NCBI RefSeq assembly: GCF_039908635.1
Contig: NZ_CP150918.1
Coordinates: 620,001 to 684,000, forward strand
DNA: 64,000 nucleotides
Direction of reading: 5' to 3'
From: Pseudomonas purpurea
GTDB taxonomy: Bacteria; Pseudomonadota; Gammaproteobacteria; Pseudomonadales; Pseudomonadaceae
Position 1 is the stretch's first letter; each line of letters starts with the position of its first letter. Shown one piece after another: positions 29,146 to 39,711 of this stretch. Made by a program: the position numbers and the translations under genes. Under the pieces are notes generated by a model that saw only the letters and a list, made by a program, of their open reading frames with translations, was not told the origin of the DNA and made no database searches.

Positions 29146-30315
29146 ATGGCTTGGAATGAGCCGGGTGGCAACTCGAATAATCAGGATCCTTGGGGTGGTA
29201 AGCGCCGCAATAACGGCGACCGCAAGGGTCCACCAGATCTCGACGAAGCCTTCCGAAAGCTGCAGGAAAGGCTGAATGGGATGTTCGGTGGTGGCAACAA
29301 ACGGGGTGGTGACGGCGGTGGCTCGGGCAAGGGCGGTGGTTTTGGCCTGCTCGGCATCGGTCTCGTCGTGCTGGCGGCTGTGTGGCTGTACAGCGCGGTT
29401 TATGTGGTCGACGAGCAGGAGCAAGCCGTGGTGCTGCGCTTCGGCAAGTACTACGAAACCGTTGGCCCGGGCCTGAACATCTACTTCCCGCCGATTGATC
29501 GCAAGTACATGGAAAACGTCACGCGTGAGCGTGCGTACACCAAGCAGGGTCAAATGCTCACCGAAGACGAGAACATCGTCGAAGTGCCACTGACTGTGCA
29601 GTACAAGATCACCAACCTGCAGGACTTCGTGCTTAACGTCGACCAGCCGGAAATCAGCCTCCAGCACGCAACCGAAAGCGCCCTGCGCCATGTGGTGGGT
29701 TCCACCGCCATGGACCAGGTGCTGACAGAAGGTCGTGAACTGATGGCCAGCGAAATCAAGGAGCGTCTGCAACGCTTCCTCGATACCTATCGCACCGGTA
29801 TCACCGTCACCCAGGTCAACGTTCAGAGCGCAGCCGCACCGCGTGAAGTCCAGGAAGCCTTCGATGACGTGATCCGCGCTCGTGAAGATGAGCAGCGCTC
29901 GCGCAACCAGGCTGAAACCTATGCCAACGGCGTCGTGCCGGAAGCTCGTGGTCAGGCTCAGCGTCTCATTGAAGATGCCAACGGTTATCGTGACGAAACC
30001 GTGTCGCGTGCCAAGGGTGAGGCTGATCGCTTTACCAAGCTGGTGACCGAGTACCGCAAGGCGCCGGAAGTTACCCGTCAGCGTCTGTACCTGGACACCA
30101 TGCAGGAAGTTTTCAGCAATACCAGCAAGGTTCTCGTGACCGGCAACAAGAACGGCCAGAGCAATCTGCTGTACTTGCCGCTCGACAAGATGATTGACGG
30201 TGGTCGCGTCACCAGCGCTCCGGCAACGGGCGCACCGGTATCCAGCAATGAAGCGAATGCACGTGCGGCCGCTGATCTGCAGCAACAGCAAGCACGTACC
30301 AGGGAGAGTCGCTGA
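29146..30315 (+). CDS. hflK: HflK subunit of the FtsH-regulating complex
   Basis: A 389-residue SPFH/prohibitin-family protein. The Gly/Asn-rich N-terminus (MAWNEPGGNSNNQDPWGG) and a Gly-rich stretch lie before one membrane helix (LLGIGLVVLAAVWLYSAVYV); the large SPFH domain follows in the periplasm, with an Ala/Gln-rich coiled coil. HflK and HflC form a cage around the FtsH protease. ATG 29146 is the conserved start; the frame extends to 29068 without support. The stop overlaps the hflC start (TGATG). Confidence 0.95.
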   Translation: MAWNEPGGNSNNQDPWGGKRRNNGDRKGPPDLDEAFRKLQERLNGMFGGGNKRGGDGGGSGKGGGFGLLGIGLVVLAAVWLYSAVYVVDEQEQAVVLRFGKYYETVGPGLNIYFPPIDRKYMENVTRERAYTKQGQMLTEDENIVEVPLTVQYKITNLQDFVLNVDQPEISLQHATESALRHVVGSTAMDQVLTEGRELMASEIKERLQRFLDTYRTGITVTQVNVQSAAAPREVQEAFDDVIRAREDEQRSRNQAETYANGVVPEARGQAQRLIEDANGYRDETVSRAKGEADRFTKLVTEYRKAPEVTRQRLYLDTMQEVFSNTSKVLVTGNKNGQSNLLYLPLDKMIDGGRVTSAPATGAPVSSNEANARAAADLQQQQARTRESR

Positions 30316-31185
30316 TGAGCAATAAATCGCTGATCGCCCTTATTGTCGGCGTCGTCGTGGCGATCGCTGCCTGGAACTGCTTCTACATCGTGGCTCAGAC
30401 CGAGCGCGCGGTGCTGCTGCAGTTTGGTCGCGTGGTTCAGGCTGATGTCCAGCCAGGGCCTGCATGTGAAAGTGCCTTACGTTAACCAGGTGCGTAAATT
30501 CGACGCACGCCTGATGACGCTCGATGCACCGACGCAACGCTTCCTGACGCTGGAAAAGAAAGCCGTCATGGTCGATGCCTACGCCAAGTGGCGCGTGAAA
30601 GATGCCGAGCGCTTCTACACCGCGACTTCCGGCCTCAAGCAGATTGCTGACGAGCGTCTTTCGCGTCGTCTGGAATCGGGCCTGCGTGACCAGTTTGGTA
30701 AGCGCACCCTGCACGAGGTGGTTTCCGGTGAGCGTGATGCGCTGATGGCGGATATCACGGCTTCGCTGAACAAGATGGCGGAAAAAGAGCTGGGCATCGA
30801 AGTGGTTGATGTTCGGGTCAAGGCCATCGACCTGCCGAAGGAAGTGAACCGCAGCGTGTTCGAACGCATGAGCACCGAGCGTGAGCGTGAAGCCCGCGAG
30901 CACCGCGCCAAGGGTAACGAGCTGGCAGAAGGCATTCGTGCCGACGCCGATCGTCAGCGCCGCGTACTGCTGGCTGAAGCCTATCGTGAATCTGAAGAGG
31001 TTCGCGGTGACGGTGATGCCCAGGCCGCAGCGATCTACTCCAAGGCCTACGGCCAGGACCAGGAGTTCTACGGCTTCTACCGTAGCCTGCGCGCCTACCG
31101 TGAAAGCTTCGCGAACAAAACCGACGTCATGGTTCTGGACCCAAGCAGCGACTTCTTCCGTTATCTGGAAAAGTCCAAGCCTTGA
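30315..31185 (+). pseudogene. hflC: HflC subunit of the FtsH-regulating complex, frameshifted
   Basis: Partner of HflK. The N-terminus MSNKSLIALIVGVVVAIAAW is the membrane anchor, followed by the SPFH domain (FDARLMTLDAPTQRFLTLEK) and a Glu/Arg coiled coil. The frame breaks at 30455-30461, which reads AGGGCCT; removing one G yields 289 residues, the normal HflC length, continuing DVQPGLHVKVPYVNQVRK. As written the product would end early or would have to start in another frame. Because HflK is intact and the pair is obligate, a true loss would be surprising; an artefact at a GGCC site fits better. Confidence 0.88.
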
Positions 31186-31503
31186 TCCAACACTGATCCA
31201 GAAGGAACCCCGCCGAGCGGCTAAAGCCTCTCGCGGGGTGATCCTTTGGGAAAACGTGTGTATGATGCGGCAGCCGGGAAATTCCCGGCTTTTTTGCGTC
31301 TGCATGTTTGATTGCTGTATTTATTGCGACGCATCGAGTTGAACAACTCGACAGGTTTTTCGAGGAAAGTGGTTGGCGAGGCTTGTTTGAGGCCGATCGC
31401 CGCGTCGTTCATGCGCGTGGTTTGTGCACGCGAGCCGATCATTTTCTGCTTCACTCAAGGTTCGCCCGAGGGCGTTCCGCCCGGATCACAGGGGAATGGC
31501 GTA
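31186..31503. other. hflC-hisZ intergenic region with hairpins
   Basis: A gap of 318 bp without a gene. It holds a loose stem (ACCCCGC 31207-31213 with GCGGGGT about 20 bp on), an intrinsic terminator at 31272-31295, and a third perfect stem at 31334-31351 (TCGAGTTG and CAACTCGA, followed by CAGGTTTTT). A TATGAT box just before the second hairpin could be a promoter whose transcript stops early. I see no small ORF with a good ribosome-binding site. Confidence 0.5.
31272..31295 (+). terminator. Intrinsic terminator after hflC
   Basis: AGCCGGGAA and TTCCCGGCT pair around one base and are followed by a T-run. It closes the hfq-hflX-hflKC transcript. Confidence 0.85.
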
Positions 31504-32691
31504 ATGGCAACGGTAGACCGCTGGCTGCTGCCAGATGGCATCGAAGAAGTACTACCACCGCAAGCGCTGCGCATTGAAGTAGCGCGCCGCCAGGTGTTGG
31601 ATCTGTTCCAGAGCTGGGGTTACGAGTTTGTCGTGACTCCCCATATCGAGTACCTGGAATCCTTGCTGACCGGCGCGGGCCAGGACCTCGACCTGCGGAC
31701 CTTCAAGGTTATCGACCCTCAGTCGGGCCGTCAGATGGGCTTCCGTGCCGATATCACGCCGCAAGTGGCGCGCATTGACGCACACACCCTGCGTCGCGAA
31801 GGCCCGACCCGCTTGTGCTACGCCGGCAGCGTGCTGCATGCGCAGCCACGTGCCTTGTCGTCCTCGCGCAGCCCGATTCAATTGGGTGCCGAGTTGTACG
31901 GCGATGCCAGCCCGAGCAGCGATGTCGAAGTCATCAGCCTGATGCTGGCCATGCTGCAACTGGCCGATGTGCCGGATGTGCACATGGACCTGGGGCATGT
32001 CGGTATCTACCGTGGCCTGGCCCGCGCGGCCGGTTTGTCCGGTGAAGTGGAGCAACAGCTGTTCGATGCCTTGCAACGCAAGGCCATCGATGAGGTCATT
32101 ACCTTGACCGAAGGTCTGCCTGCCGATGTGGCTGGCATGCTGCGAGCGCTGGTTGATCTGTGTGGCGGCCGTGAAGTGCTGGACGCCGCTCGCGAGCGTC
32201 TGGCCAATGCGCCGGCGCCTGTGCTGGCGGCGCTGGATGACCTGCTGGCGATTGCCGAGCGGCTGTCCGTGCGTTTCCCGGACCTGCCGTTGTACTTCGA
32301 CCTGGGCGAATTGCGCGGTTACCACTACCACACTGGTGTGGTGTTCGCGGTATTTGTGCCGGGTGTTGGCCAGTCCATCGCTCAGGGCGGTCGTTACGAC
32401 GACATCGGCGCCGACTTCGGTCGCGCCCGTCCGGCGACTGGCTTTTCTACCGATTTGAAAACCCTGGTGACCCTGGGGCGTGCTGAAATCGAGCTACCGT
32501 CTGGCGGTATCTGGATGCCTGACAGTACGGATGCGGCACTCTGGCAGCAAGTTTGCCAGTTGCGCGGCGAGGGTCAGCGTGTCGTTCAGGCTTTGCCTGG
32601 GCAACCATTGGCCGCCGCCCGTGAAGCGGACTGCGACCGGCAATTGATTCAGCAGAACGGGCTTTGGCAAGTATTGCCGCTGGCTTCTTGA
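31504..32691 (+). CDS. hisZ: ATP phosphoribosyltransferase regulatory subunit
   Basis: A 395-residue HisS-like protein that lacks aminoacylation and regulates the short-form HisG, the first enzyme of histidine synthesis. The class II synthetase core is recognisable ([47 protein letters not shown]). Its presence implies the short-form HisG elsewhere in the chromosome. The ATG at 31504 begins [15 protein letters not shown], the usual N-terminus. It lies 54 bp before purA. Confidence 0.94.
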   Translation: MATVDRWLLPDGIEEVLPPQALRIEVARRQVLDLFQSWGYEFVVTPHIEYLESLLTGAGQDLDLRTFKVIDPQSGRQMGFRADITPQVARIDAHTLRREGPTRLCYAGSVLHAQPRALSSSRSPIQLGAELYGDASPSSDVEVISLMLAMLQLADVPDVHMDLGHVGIYRGLARAAGLSGEVEQQLFDALQRKAIDEVITLTEGLPADVAGMLRALVDLCGGREVLDAARERLANAPAPVLAALDDLLAIAERLSVRFPDLPLYFDLGELRGYHYHTGVVFAVFVPGVGQSIAQGGRYDDIGADFGRARPATGFSTDLKTLVTLGRAEIELPSGGIWMPDSTDAALWQQVCQLRGEGQRVVQALPGQPLAAAREADCDRQLIQQNGLWQVLPLAS

Positions 32692-34035
<1,344 letters not shown>

Positions 34036-34055
34036 TAAGCTGTTGATGTAAAACA

Positions 34056-34081
34056 CAAAGGACCCTTCATCGGGTCCTTTG
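34056..34081 (+). terminator. Intrinsic terminator of purA
   Basis: CAAAGGACCC and GGGTCCTTTG form a 10-bp stem with a 6-base loop, 20 bp after the purA stop. Confidence 0.85.
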
Positions 34082-34185
34082 TCGTATCTGCCTGTCGGAC
34101 GGCATGACCTTTGCTGTGAACTTCATTAAGAGCATCGCTTCCAGCGTGCCATCAGTTTAATGGCGTCAAAGCAGAGGAATTCCCT

Positions 34186-36121
34186 GTGTCGGCCGTTCTC
34201 TCATTGTTACAAAGCCGTTTATTGCGGCCTGTCTTCGTTACCCTTGGTATCGCTCTTTTGGTGCAAGTGCTGGTCGCGGTTGCACTGACACGGAGCACGG
34301 TCACCGCGCTCGAGGTGGACTTGGGCAATCGCCTGGGGGCCGATAGCCAAAAACTGTCGGGTGAGCTTGAGCAAGCGGGGCGTGAAGTCACCTCCAGTCT
34401 CGACAGCCTTTCCACCAGTACTCGCCAGCGCCTGACGGCCGGTTTGTCCACGCGCCTCAAGGAAGAGCAGGCGCAATTGCGGGTTGCTCTGGAAAAAGAC
34501 CTGAAGGACTCGGCCAACGACATGGCGCAGTTGCTGGCCTCGGTCGCACCGCGTGCGATGTGGGACAGCGATGTGCCGACCCTGTCTGAATTCGCCCGTC
34601 GCGCCCAGCGCAATCCGAACGTCCTGTTCGTGGTCTACGACGACGCCACGGGCCAGCATTTGACGCGCTACCTGAACCGGGAAAACCCGATCAACAAGGC
34701 CCTTTTGGAGCGCGGCCAAGGCGAGCGGGCGTTGGACAAAGTGCTGGATGCGGCGAAAAGCGATCCCTCGGTCTACTACCTCGAAGCCTCGATCAACCCC
34801 AATGGCGTGGAGATTGGCAAGGTCCTGATGGGGGTTTCCACCGCATCGGTGGAAACTGACCTGGCGGCGCTGGACAAGCGTTTCTCGGCACTGATCGCCA
34901 GCAGCGACCAATTGGTGGGCGACAGCCTCAAGGGCGCGGCGGCTGATAGTGCCACCGCCATGCGTGCGCGTTTGCAATCGGCGCAAACCACCGCCACCGA
35001 AATGAAAGCCAACACCACCAGCACCGTGCAGGAAGCGGCGGGGACGCTGCGCTGGCGCATCGGCATGGCGCTGGCGCTGGTTGGCTTCGGTGTGTTGCTG
35101 TTGCTGGCCGTGGTGCTCGGGCGTCGGGTGGTGAATCGCCTGAAGTTGCTGATCGCGGCGATGGATGACCTGGCAGCGGGTGAGGGTGACCTGACCAAGC
35201 GTGTGCAGATCAACAGCAACGACGAAATCGGCGACATGGCGTCGGCGGTCAATCGCTTTGTGGATAAGTTGCAGCCCATCGTTCGTGAGGCCGGTGACGT
35301 GGCGCAGCGCACGGGCGTTGAAATCGGTGTGATGACCCAGCGCAACGCGGGGGGCCGATGCGGCGGCAGAAGCCCAGCGTGATGAAGTGGCCGAGAGCCT
35401 GCGGGCGCTGTCGCAGATGGCAGACGAGGCGCAGACCGAAAGCCACGCCATGCAAGCCGCGTTGCAGCAGGTGGTGGATATTCGGCAGGCCACGAACGAA
35501 AACACCCGCACCTCGGCCCAGGTCGGCAGCCTGATCGAGGCGCTGGCCGGGCAGGTCGACACCGGGGCCAAAGTGATCGAGCGGCTGGCGCAGCAGAGTG
35601 AGCAGATCGAGGTGGTGCTGGAGGTGATTCACGGGATCGCCGAGCAGACTAACCTGTTGGCGCTGAACGCGGCCATCGAAGCGGCGCGGGCCGGTGAGAC
35701 CGGGCGTGGTTTTGCGGTGGTTGCGGATGAGGTGCGGGCGCTGGCCAGCAAGACACAAAGCTCCACGGGCGACATTCAGGCGCACATCGGCGCCTTGCAG
35801 CAAGGCGCTCGCGAGGCGGTCGCGGCGATTGGGCAGGCGGGGCGCCAGGCCAGCGAAGGGTTGCTGGTATTGCGTGACAGTGCGCGCTTGCAGCAGTCGG
35901 TGCAGGCCTCGGTCGAGCAGGTGCATGCGGCGATCGGCCTGGCGACCCAGGCAGCGGCCCATCAGGCGCAGGGCGCGCAAGCGGTGCGTGGGCGGGTCGA
36001 GACGATTCATGCCCAGGCTGAGAAAGCGGCTCAGGCGGTGGTAGAAACCACGGCCAGCGGCAAGGTGCTGGATGGGCTGGCGGCGCAGTTGAAGGCGAGC
36101 TTGGGGCAGTTCCGGGCTTAA
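34186..36121 (+). pseudogene. Methyl-accepting chemotaxis protein, frameshifted
   Basis: Transmembrane chemoreceptor. Helix one (VFVTLGIALLVQVLVAVAL) and helix two (GMALALVGFGVLLLLAVVLG, about residues 290-309) bracket a periplasmic sensor of about 240 residues; then a HAMP linker and the signalling hairpin with [21 protein letters not shown] run of six Gs at 35349-35354 followed by CC breaks the frame; with five Gs the frame is 644 residues long. As written, everything after HAMP is out of frame. Start is GTG 34186, with AGAGGAATT before it. Ligand unknown. A homopolymer slip is possible here, but the site is also a GGCC site. Confidence 0.85.
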
Positions 36122-36146
36122 AATTTTCGTTGTTCGCACTGGCCTC

Positions 36147-36239
36147 TTCGCGAGCAAGTCCGCTCCCACATTTTTCTATGTTGCTCACAAATTGTGAGTT
36201 CACAGCAGATCGAATGTTGGAGCGAGCCTGCTCGCGAAG
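36147..36239. repeat. REPIN, diverged copy
   Basis: TTCGCGAGCAAGTCCGCTCC at the left and GGAGCGAGCCTGCTCGCGAA at the right. The arms face opposite to the usual order in this window (the complement comes first) and both carry substitutions, so this copy is older or of a different subfamily. It lies between the convergent chemoreceptor and iron transporter genes. Confidence 0.7.
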
Positions 36240-36245
36240 GCAGTG

Positions 36246-37799
36246 TCAGCGACTCAGGTACATCCGGGTCGTCAGCAGGTAAACCGGCAACCCCGATACC
36301 AGAATCAACAACGCCGCATAAGGCGCCGCCGCCGCAAACTCGACATTCGCGGTGTGCGCCCACACCTCTGTTGCCAAGGTGTTGAGCCCGGTCGGACTCA
36401 ACAGCAGCGTCGCCGTCAGCTCCTTCATGGCATCCAGGAACACCAGCGCAAACGCCGCCCCCAACGCCGGGAAGATGATCGGCAACGTCACCCGTACAAA
36501 AGCACTGAACGATGACGCCCCGAGGGTCCGTGCAGCTTCTTCCAGTTGTGGCGCAGCCTTGTTCAGCGCGGTGCGAATCGGCGCCTGCGCCAGCGGCAGG
36601 AACAGCAGCGCATAAGCGATCAGCAGCAGTCCTGATGTCTGGTACAGCGCTGGCACGTAATGCAGGGCGAAGTAGACCAGGGTCAGCGCAATCACCAGCC
36701 CTGGCAGCGCATGCAGCAGATACGGCAAGCGCTCGGCCCAGATTGCCAGGCGCCCTTTGTAGCGCACCACCAGCAAGCCAACCGGCACCGCCAGCACCAG
36801 GCACAGCGCCGCGCCGCCGAGCGATAACGCCAGTGACGACAGCAAGGCTTCGCTGATCGCCGCTACCGGGAAAGCCGCCGAAGAGCCGACCGCCAGCCAG
36901 TACGCCAGCATGCCCAGCGGAATGCCGCTGCCGATAATCGCCAGCATCAAACAGTAGAGCTGCCCGCCGATGGCCCACTTGCCCAATCGAACCTGTTCGG
37001 CCTGTCGCGCCGCCCCCTGGCCGATCCGCACATGGCGCCCTTTGCCGCGCACCCGCAACTCCAGCCACAGCAACACCAGGCACAATGCGAGCAGTACCGC
37101 TGAGAGCATCGCCGCGTTGGCGTTGCTGAACTCCAGCTCGAACTGTTGATAGATTGCCGTGGTGAAGGTTTGCAGGCCGATGATCGACAGCGCGCCGAAC
37201 TCCACCAGCATGTGCAGCGCGATCAGCAAGGAGCCGGCCAGCAGCGAAGGCCAGAGCAGGGGCAGGGTGATTTTGAAGAACACGCCCCAGCGGTTTTGCC
37301 CCAGGGTGCGGGCCGACTCTTCCAGCGACGGGTCGAGATTGCGCAGGGTGGCCGCCACCGGCAGAAACACCAGCGGATACTTGGACAGCGTCATCACCAG
37401 TATTGCCCCGCCCAGGCCTTCGAAATGCGCGCTCAGAGACACCCAGGTAAAGCTGCTGACGAACGCGGGCACCGCGAACGGTAAGCACAGGATCACGCCC
37501 CACAGGCGCCGACCGGGCAGGTTGCTGCGTTCCAGCAGCCAGGCCAGCGACAGGCCGATCACGCCGCATGCGAGGGTCACGCCCACCATCAGCAGCAGCG
37601 TGTTGCGCAGCAGGCCGAAAACGTAGGGGCGCCAGAGCAGATGCAGCGCTTCGGCCCAGCCGGCCTGCCAGGCCTTGAGGCCGACATACAGCAAGGGCAG
37701 CAGGCTCAGTGCGACTAACAACAATACCGGCAGCACCAGCCAGATTGACGGCTGTTTGCGGCGTGGCGCATAGCCGGTGCGCGAGGCGGAGGCGCTCAT
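36246..37799 (-). CDS. Iron(III)-type ABC transporter permease
   Basis: A 517-residue inner-membrane permease of the FbpB/SfuB type with about twelve helices arranged as two homologous halves, each with a BPD transport loop (the EAA-like stretches ESARTLGQNRWGVFFKITLP and EAARTLGASSFSAFVRVTLP). These loops dock the ATPase. The start overlaps the end of the binding-protein gene (ATGA). No ATP-binding subunit is encoded next to it; it must come from another locus, as is common for this pair in Pseudomonas. Confidence 0.9.
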   Translation of the reverse strand: MSASASRTGYAPRRKQPSIWLVLPVLLLVALSLLPLLYVGLKAWQAGWAEALHLLWRPYVFGLLRNTLLLMVGVTLACGVIGLSLAWLLERSNLPGRRLWGVILCLPFAVPAFVSSFTWVSLSAHFEGLGGAILVMTLSKYPLVFLPVAATLRNLDPSLEESARTLGQNRWGVFFKITLPLLWPSLLAGSLLIALHMLVEFGALSIIGLQTFTTAIYQQFELEFSNANAAMLSAVLLALCLVLLWLELRVRGKGRHVRIGQGAARQAEQVRLGKWAIGGQLYCLMLAIIGSGIPLGMLAYWLAVGSSAAFPVAAISEALLSSLALSLGGAALCLVLAVPVGLLVVRYKGRLAIWAERLPYLLHALPGLVIALTLVYFALHYVPALYQTSGLLLIAYALLFLPLAQAPIRTALNKAAPQLEEAARTLGASSFSAFVRVTLPIIFPALGAAFALVFLDAMKELTATLLLSPTGLNTLATEVWAHTANVEFAAAAPYAALLILVSGLPVYLLTTRMYLSR

Positions 37800-38811
37800 C
37801 AGTTCAGGCCAACGTCACGTTCCAGGTCCAGGGCTTCTTCGGCGTTGCCAAGGTCGGCCGGGGTGACATTCGGGGCTTGCAGTTCGCTGAATGGCTTGAG
37901 CCCGCGATCAGATTCCATGCCTTTGTGCAGCGGGTACTCGGCAGTGGTCTGGGTAATTACGCGCTGGCCTTCTTCGCTGGCCATGTAGGCCAGGAATTGC
38001 TGGGCTTCTTGTGGGTGCTTGCTGGACTTGAGCACTGCGGCGCTGGAGACGGTGATCAAGCCGCCGACATCGCCGTCGGTGAAGTAATGCAGTTTGGAGT
38101 CGAGCTTGCCTTTTTCGCGTTGCAAGGCGAACCAGTAATAGTTGTTCACCAGCACCGTGGCGACTTCGCCGTTCTCCACGGCTTTCAACGCCACCATGTT
38201 GTTACTGTAGGTCTTGCCGAACGCGCGCAGGCCGGTCAGCCATTCTTCGGCGGCGTCCATCCCATGCAGTTTGATGATTGCCACGGCTTGTTCCTGGAAC
38301 GCGCCGCTGGTTGGGACGAAGCCGACCTTGCCTTGCCATTTCGGGTCAGAGAATTCCATGACCGATTTTGGCAGGTCTTTTTCGTCGACCAGTTTCGGGT
38401 TGAAGGCGACTACACGGACGCGGGCGGTGATGCCGATCCAGGTGCCATTGGTGGCGACGTAGTCCTTGGGCAGCATTTCGAGGGTCGCGGCGTCGGTTTT
38501 AGCTAGCAGGGCCCTTGTTCGCCCAGTTTGTTCAGGGGCGGTGATTCTTCGGTGTAGATCACGTCGGCGGGGGAGCGGTCACCCTCTTCGACGACCTGGC
38601 TGGCGAGCTGATTGCTGCTGCCTTTGCGTACTTTGACGTGAATGCCGGTTTTGGCTTCGAAGGCTTTGGCGACAGCGTCGCCGACTTCTTTGTGTTGGCC
38701 GTTGTAGAGCGTCAGGGAAACCGGGTCGGCGGCGTGGGTGAGGGGAGTGGCGAGGGTCAGGCCGAGCAGCGTGAAGGTCAGGCCGCGGCGCAGGGTATTT
38801 CGAAACATCAT
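37799..38811 (-). pseudogene. Iron(III)-type periplasmic binding protein, frameshifted
   Basis: Substrate-binding partner of the permease. A signal peptide (LTFTLLGLTLATPLTHA) precedes the FbpA-like domain: LTLYNGQHKEVGDAVAKAFE, GSSNQLASQV, and later VLVNNYYWFALQREKG. The two tyrosines in the last motif are the usual iron ligands. The frame breaks at 38508-38515, which reads AGGGCCCT; dropping one G and one C (AGGCCT) restores 336 residues with LGEQGLLAKTDAATLEMLP across the join. I chose ATG 38811, after GAGGAACC. Iron is inferred from the family; other substrates are possible. Confidence 0.85.
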
Positions 38812-38929
38812 TTGCAAGGTTCCTCACTGTCGCATTGCAATAACTTGCAACAATGATAAACGATATTGTTTCTCAAGTGCGCCTTGCGAGGGCGGCGAGG
38901 TTTTGCTAGGGGTGGCTAGAGCGGGCTTT

Positions 38930-39051
38930 TGTGGCGAGGGGGCTTGCTCCCGTTCGGCTGCGAAGCAGTCGCAAAACCTGATCACAAGGTTTATCTGGAA
39001 GAATGAAGAGGGCCGCTTCGCGCCCCAGCGGGAGCAAGCTCCTTCGCCACA
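38930..39051. repeat. REP pair, GGCGAGGGGGC family
   Basis: Inverted REP copies (TGTGGCGAGGGGGCTTGCTC and GGGAGCAAGCTCCTTCGCCA) with a spacer. It lies between the binding-protein gene and the tRNA genes. Each arm differs by one base from the 2097 copy. Confidence 0.85.
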
Positions 39052-39087
39052 AAAGGCGTCTCGATATCTTTTAAAGGCCGGAAACGC

Positions 39088-39111
39088 AAAAACCCGCTTT
39101 CGCGGGTTTTT
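39088..39111 (-). terminator. Intrinsic terminator of the distal tRNA-Leu
   Basis: AAAAACCCGC and GCGGGTTTTT pair around TTTC (symmetrical, so it works on either strand). It lies 35 bp beyond the 3' end of the tRNA at 39146. Confidence 0.85.
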
Positions 39112-39145
39112 GTGAGATTCAAGATCGTTGACCTTGAATTTGAAT

Positions 39146-39232
39146 TGGTGCCCAGAAGAAGACTCGAACTTCCACGACCTTGCGGTCACCAGCACCTGAA
39201 GCTGGCGTGTCTACCAATTTCACCATCTGGGC
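39146..39232 (-). tRNA. tRNA-Leu (anticodon CAG)
   Basis: An 87-nt tRNA with encoded CCA. The acceptor stem pairs GCCCAGA with TCTGGGC; the anticodon stem CCAGC/GCTGG encloses TTCAGGT, giving anticodon CAG; the variable arm is long (TGACCGCAAGGTCG), as in class II tRNA-Leu; and the T-loop TTCGAGT is present. It is the downstream copy of a tandem pair. Confidence 0.96.
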
Positions 39233-39266
39233 AGTATCAGCAACGTTGCCGCTGTTGATGTGGCGC

Positions 39267-39295
39267 ACTATACGGAGAGCGATTTGATCTGTAAA
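39267..39295 (-). promoter_or_regulatory. Promoter of the distal tRNA-Leu
   Basis: On the minus strand TTTACA (39295-39290) and TATAGT (39272-39267) with a 17-bp spacer, upstream of the tRNA at 39232. The GC-rich discriminator GCGCC after the -10 box is typical of stringently controlled stable-RNA promoters. Confidence 0.75.
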
Positions 39296-39334
39296 CCCCT
39301 GATTTGGTTTTAATAAATCAAATGCTTAGAATGC

Positions 39335-39358
39335 AAAAACCCGCTTTCGCGGGTTCTT
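39335..39358 (-). terminator. Hairpin between the two tRNA-Leu genes
   Basis: AAAAACCCGC and GCGGGTTCTT around TTTC; nearly the same as the terminator at 39088 with one substitution in the right arm. It ends the proximal tRNA transcript on the minus strand. Confidence 0.75.
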
Positions 39359-39397
39359 GTGTGAGCCTGTCGATTGATTCAATCTACAGCTCTGAAT

Positions 39398-39484
39398 TGG
39401 TGCCCAGAAGAAGACTCGAACTTCCACGACCTTGCGGTCACCAGCACCTGAAGCTGGCGTGTCTACCAATTTCACCATCTGGGC
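39398..39484 (-). tRNA. tRNA-Leu (anticodon CAG), proximal copy
   Basis: The same 87-nt sequence as the tRNA at 39146, with its own promoter and terminator. As read, the two tRNA bodies are identical; the flanks differ by a few bases. The pair therefore arose by tandem duplication of a complete promoter-tRNA-terminator unit. The major Leu codon CTG is very frequent in the surrounding genes, so a double dose of the CAG isoacceptor makes sense. Confidence 0.96.
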
Positions 39485-39520
39485 AGTATCGGCAACGCTG
39501 TTGCGTCGTCGATGGCGCGC

Positions 39521-39549
39521 ACTATACGGAGCGTCCTTTGAACTGTAAA
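39521..39549 (-). promoter_or_regulatory. Promoter of the proximal tRNA-Leu
   Basis: On the minus strand TTTACA (39549-39544), 17-bp spacer, TATAGT (39526-39521), with the same discriminator as the distal copy. Confidence 0.75.
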
Positions 39550-39711
39550 CCCCTGATATCAAAAAAATCAGGAAAATTTCGCGAGCGGCGCTCAACGGTC
39601 TATCGACAGGTGAAGGAAGGGGCTTTTTAAGGCCTTCGGGAGCCTGAAATTTCCCGTTTCATTACGCCTATGCCAAACTAACCCGCATATAGACAAGGTG
39701 AAAACTCTCTA

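Noticed and set aside
28351..30291. A 646-codon minus-strand frame across hflX and hflK
   Set aside because: Antisense shadow of two conserved genes with clear motifs on the plus strand.
39146..39484. Integration site of a genomic island at tRNA-Leu
   Set aside because: No integrase, attachment repeat or foreign genes flank the tRNAs; rnr and the other neighbours are core genes.
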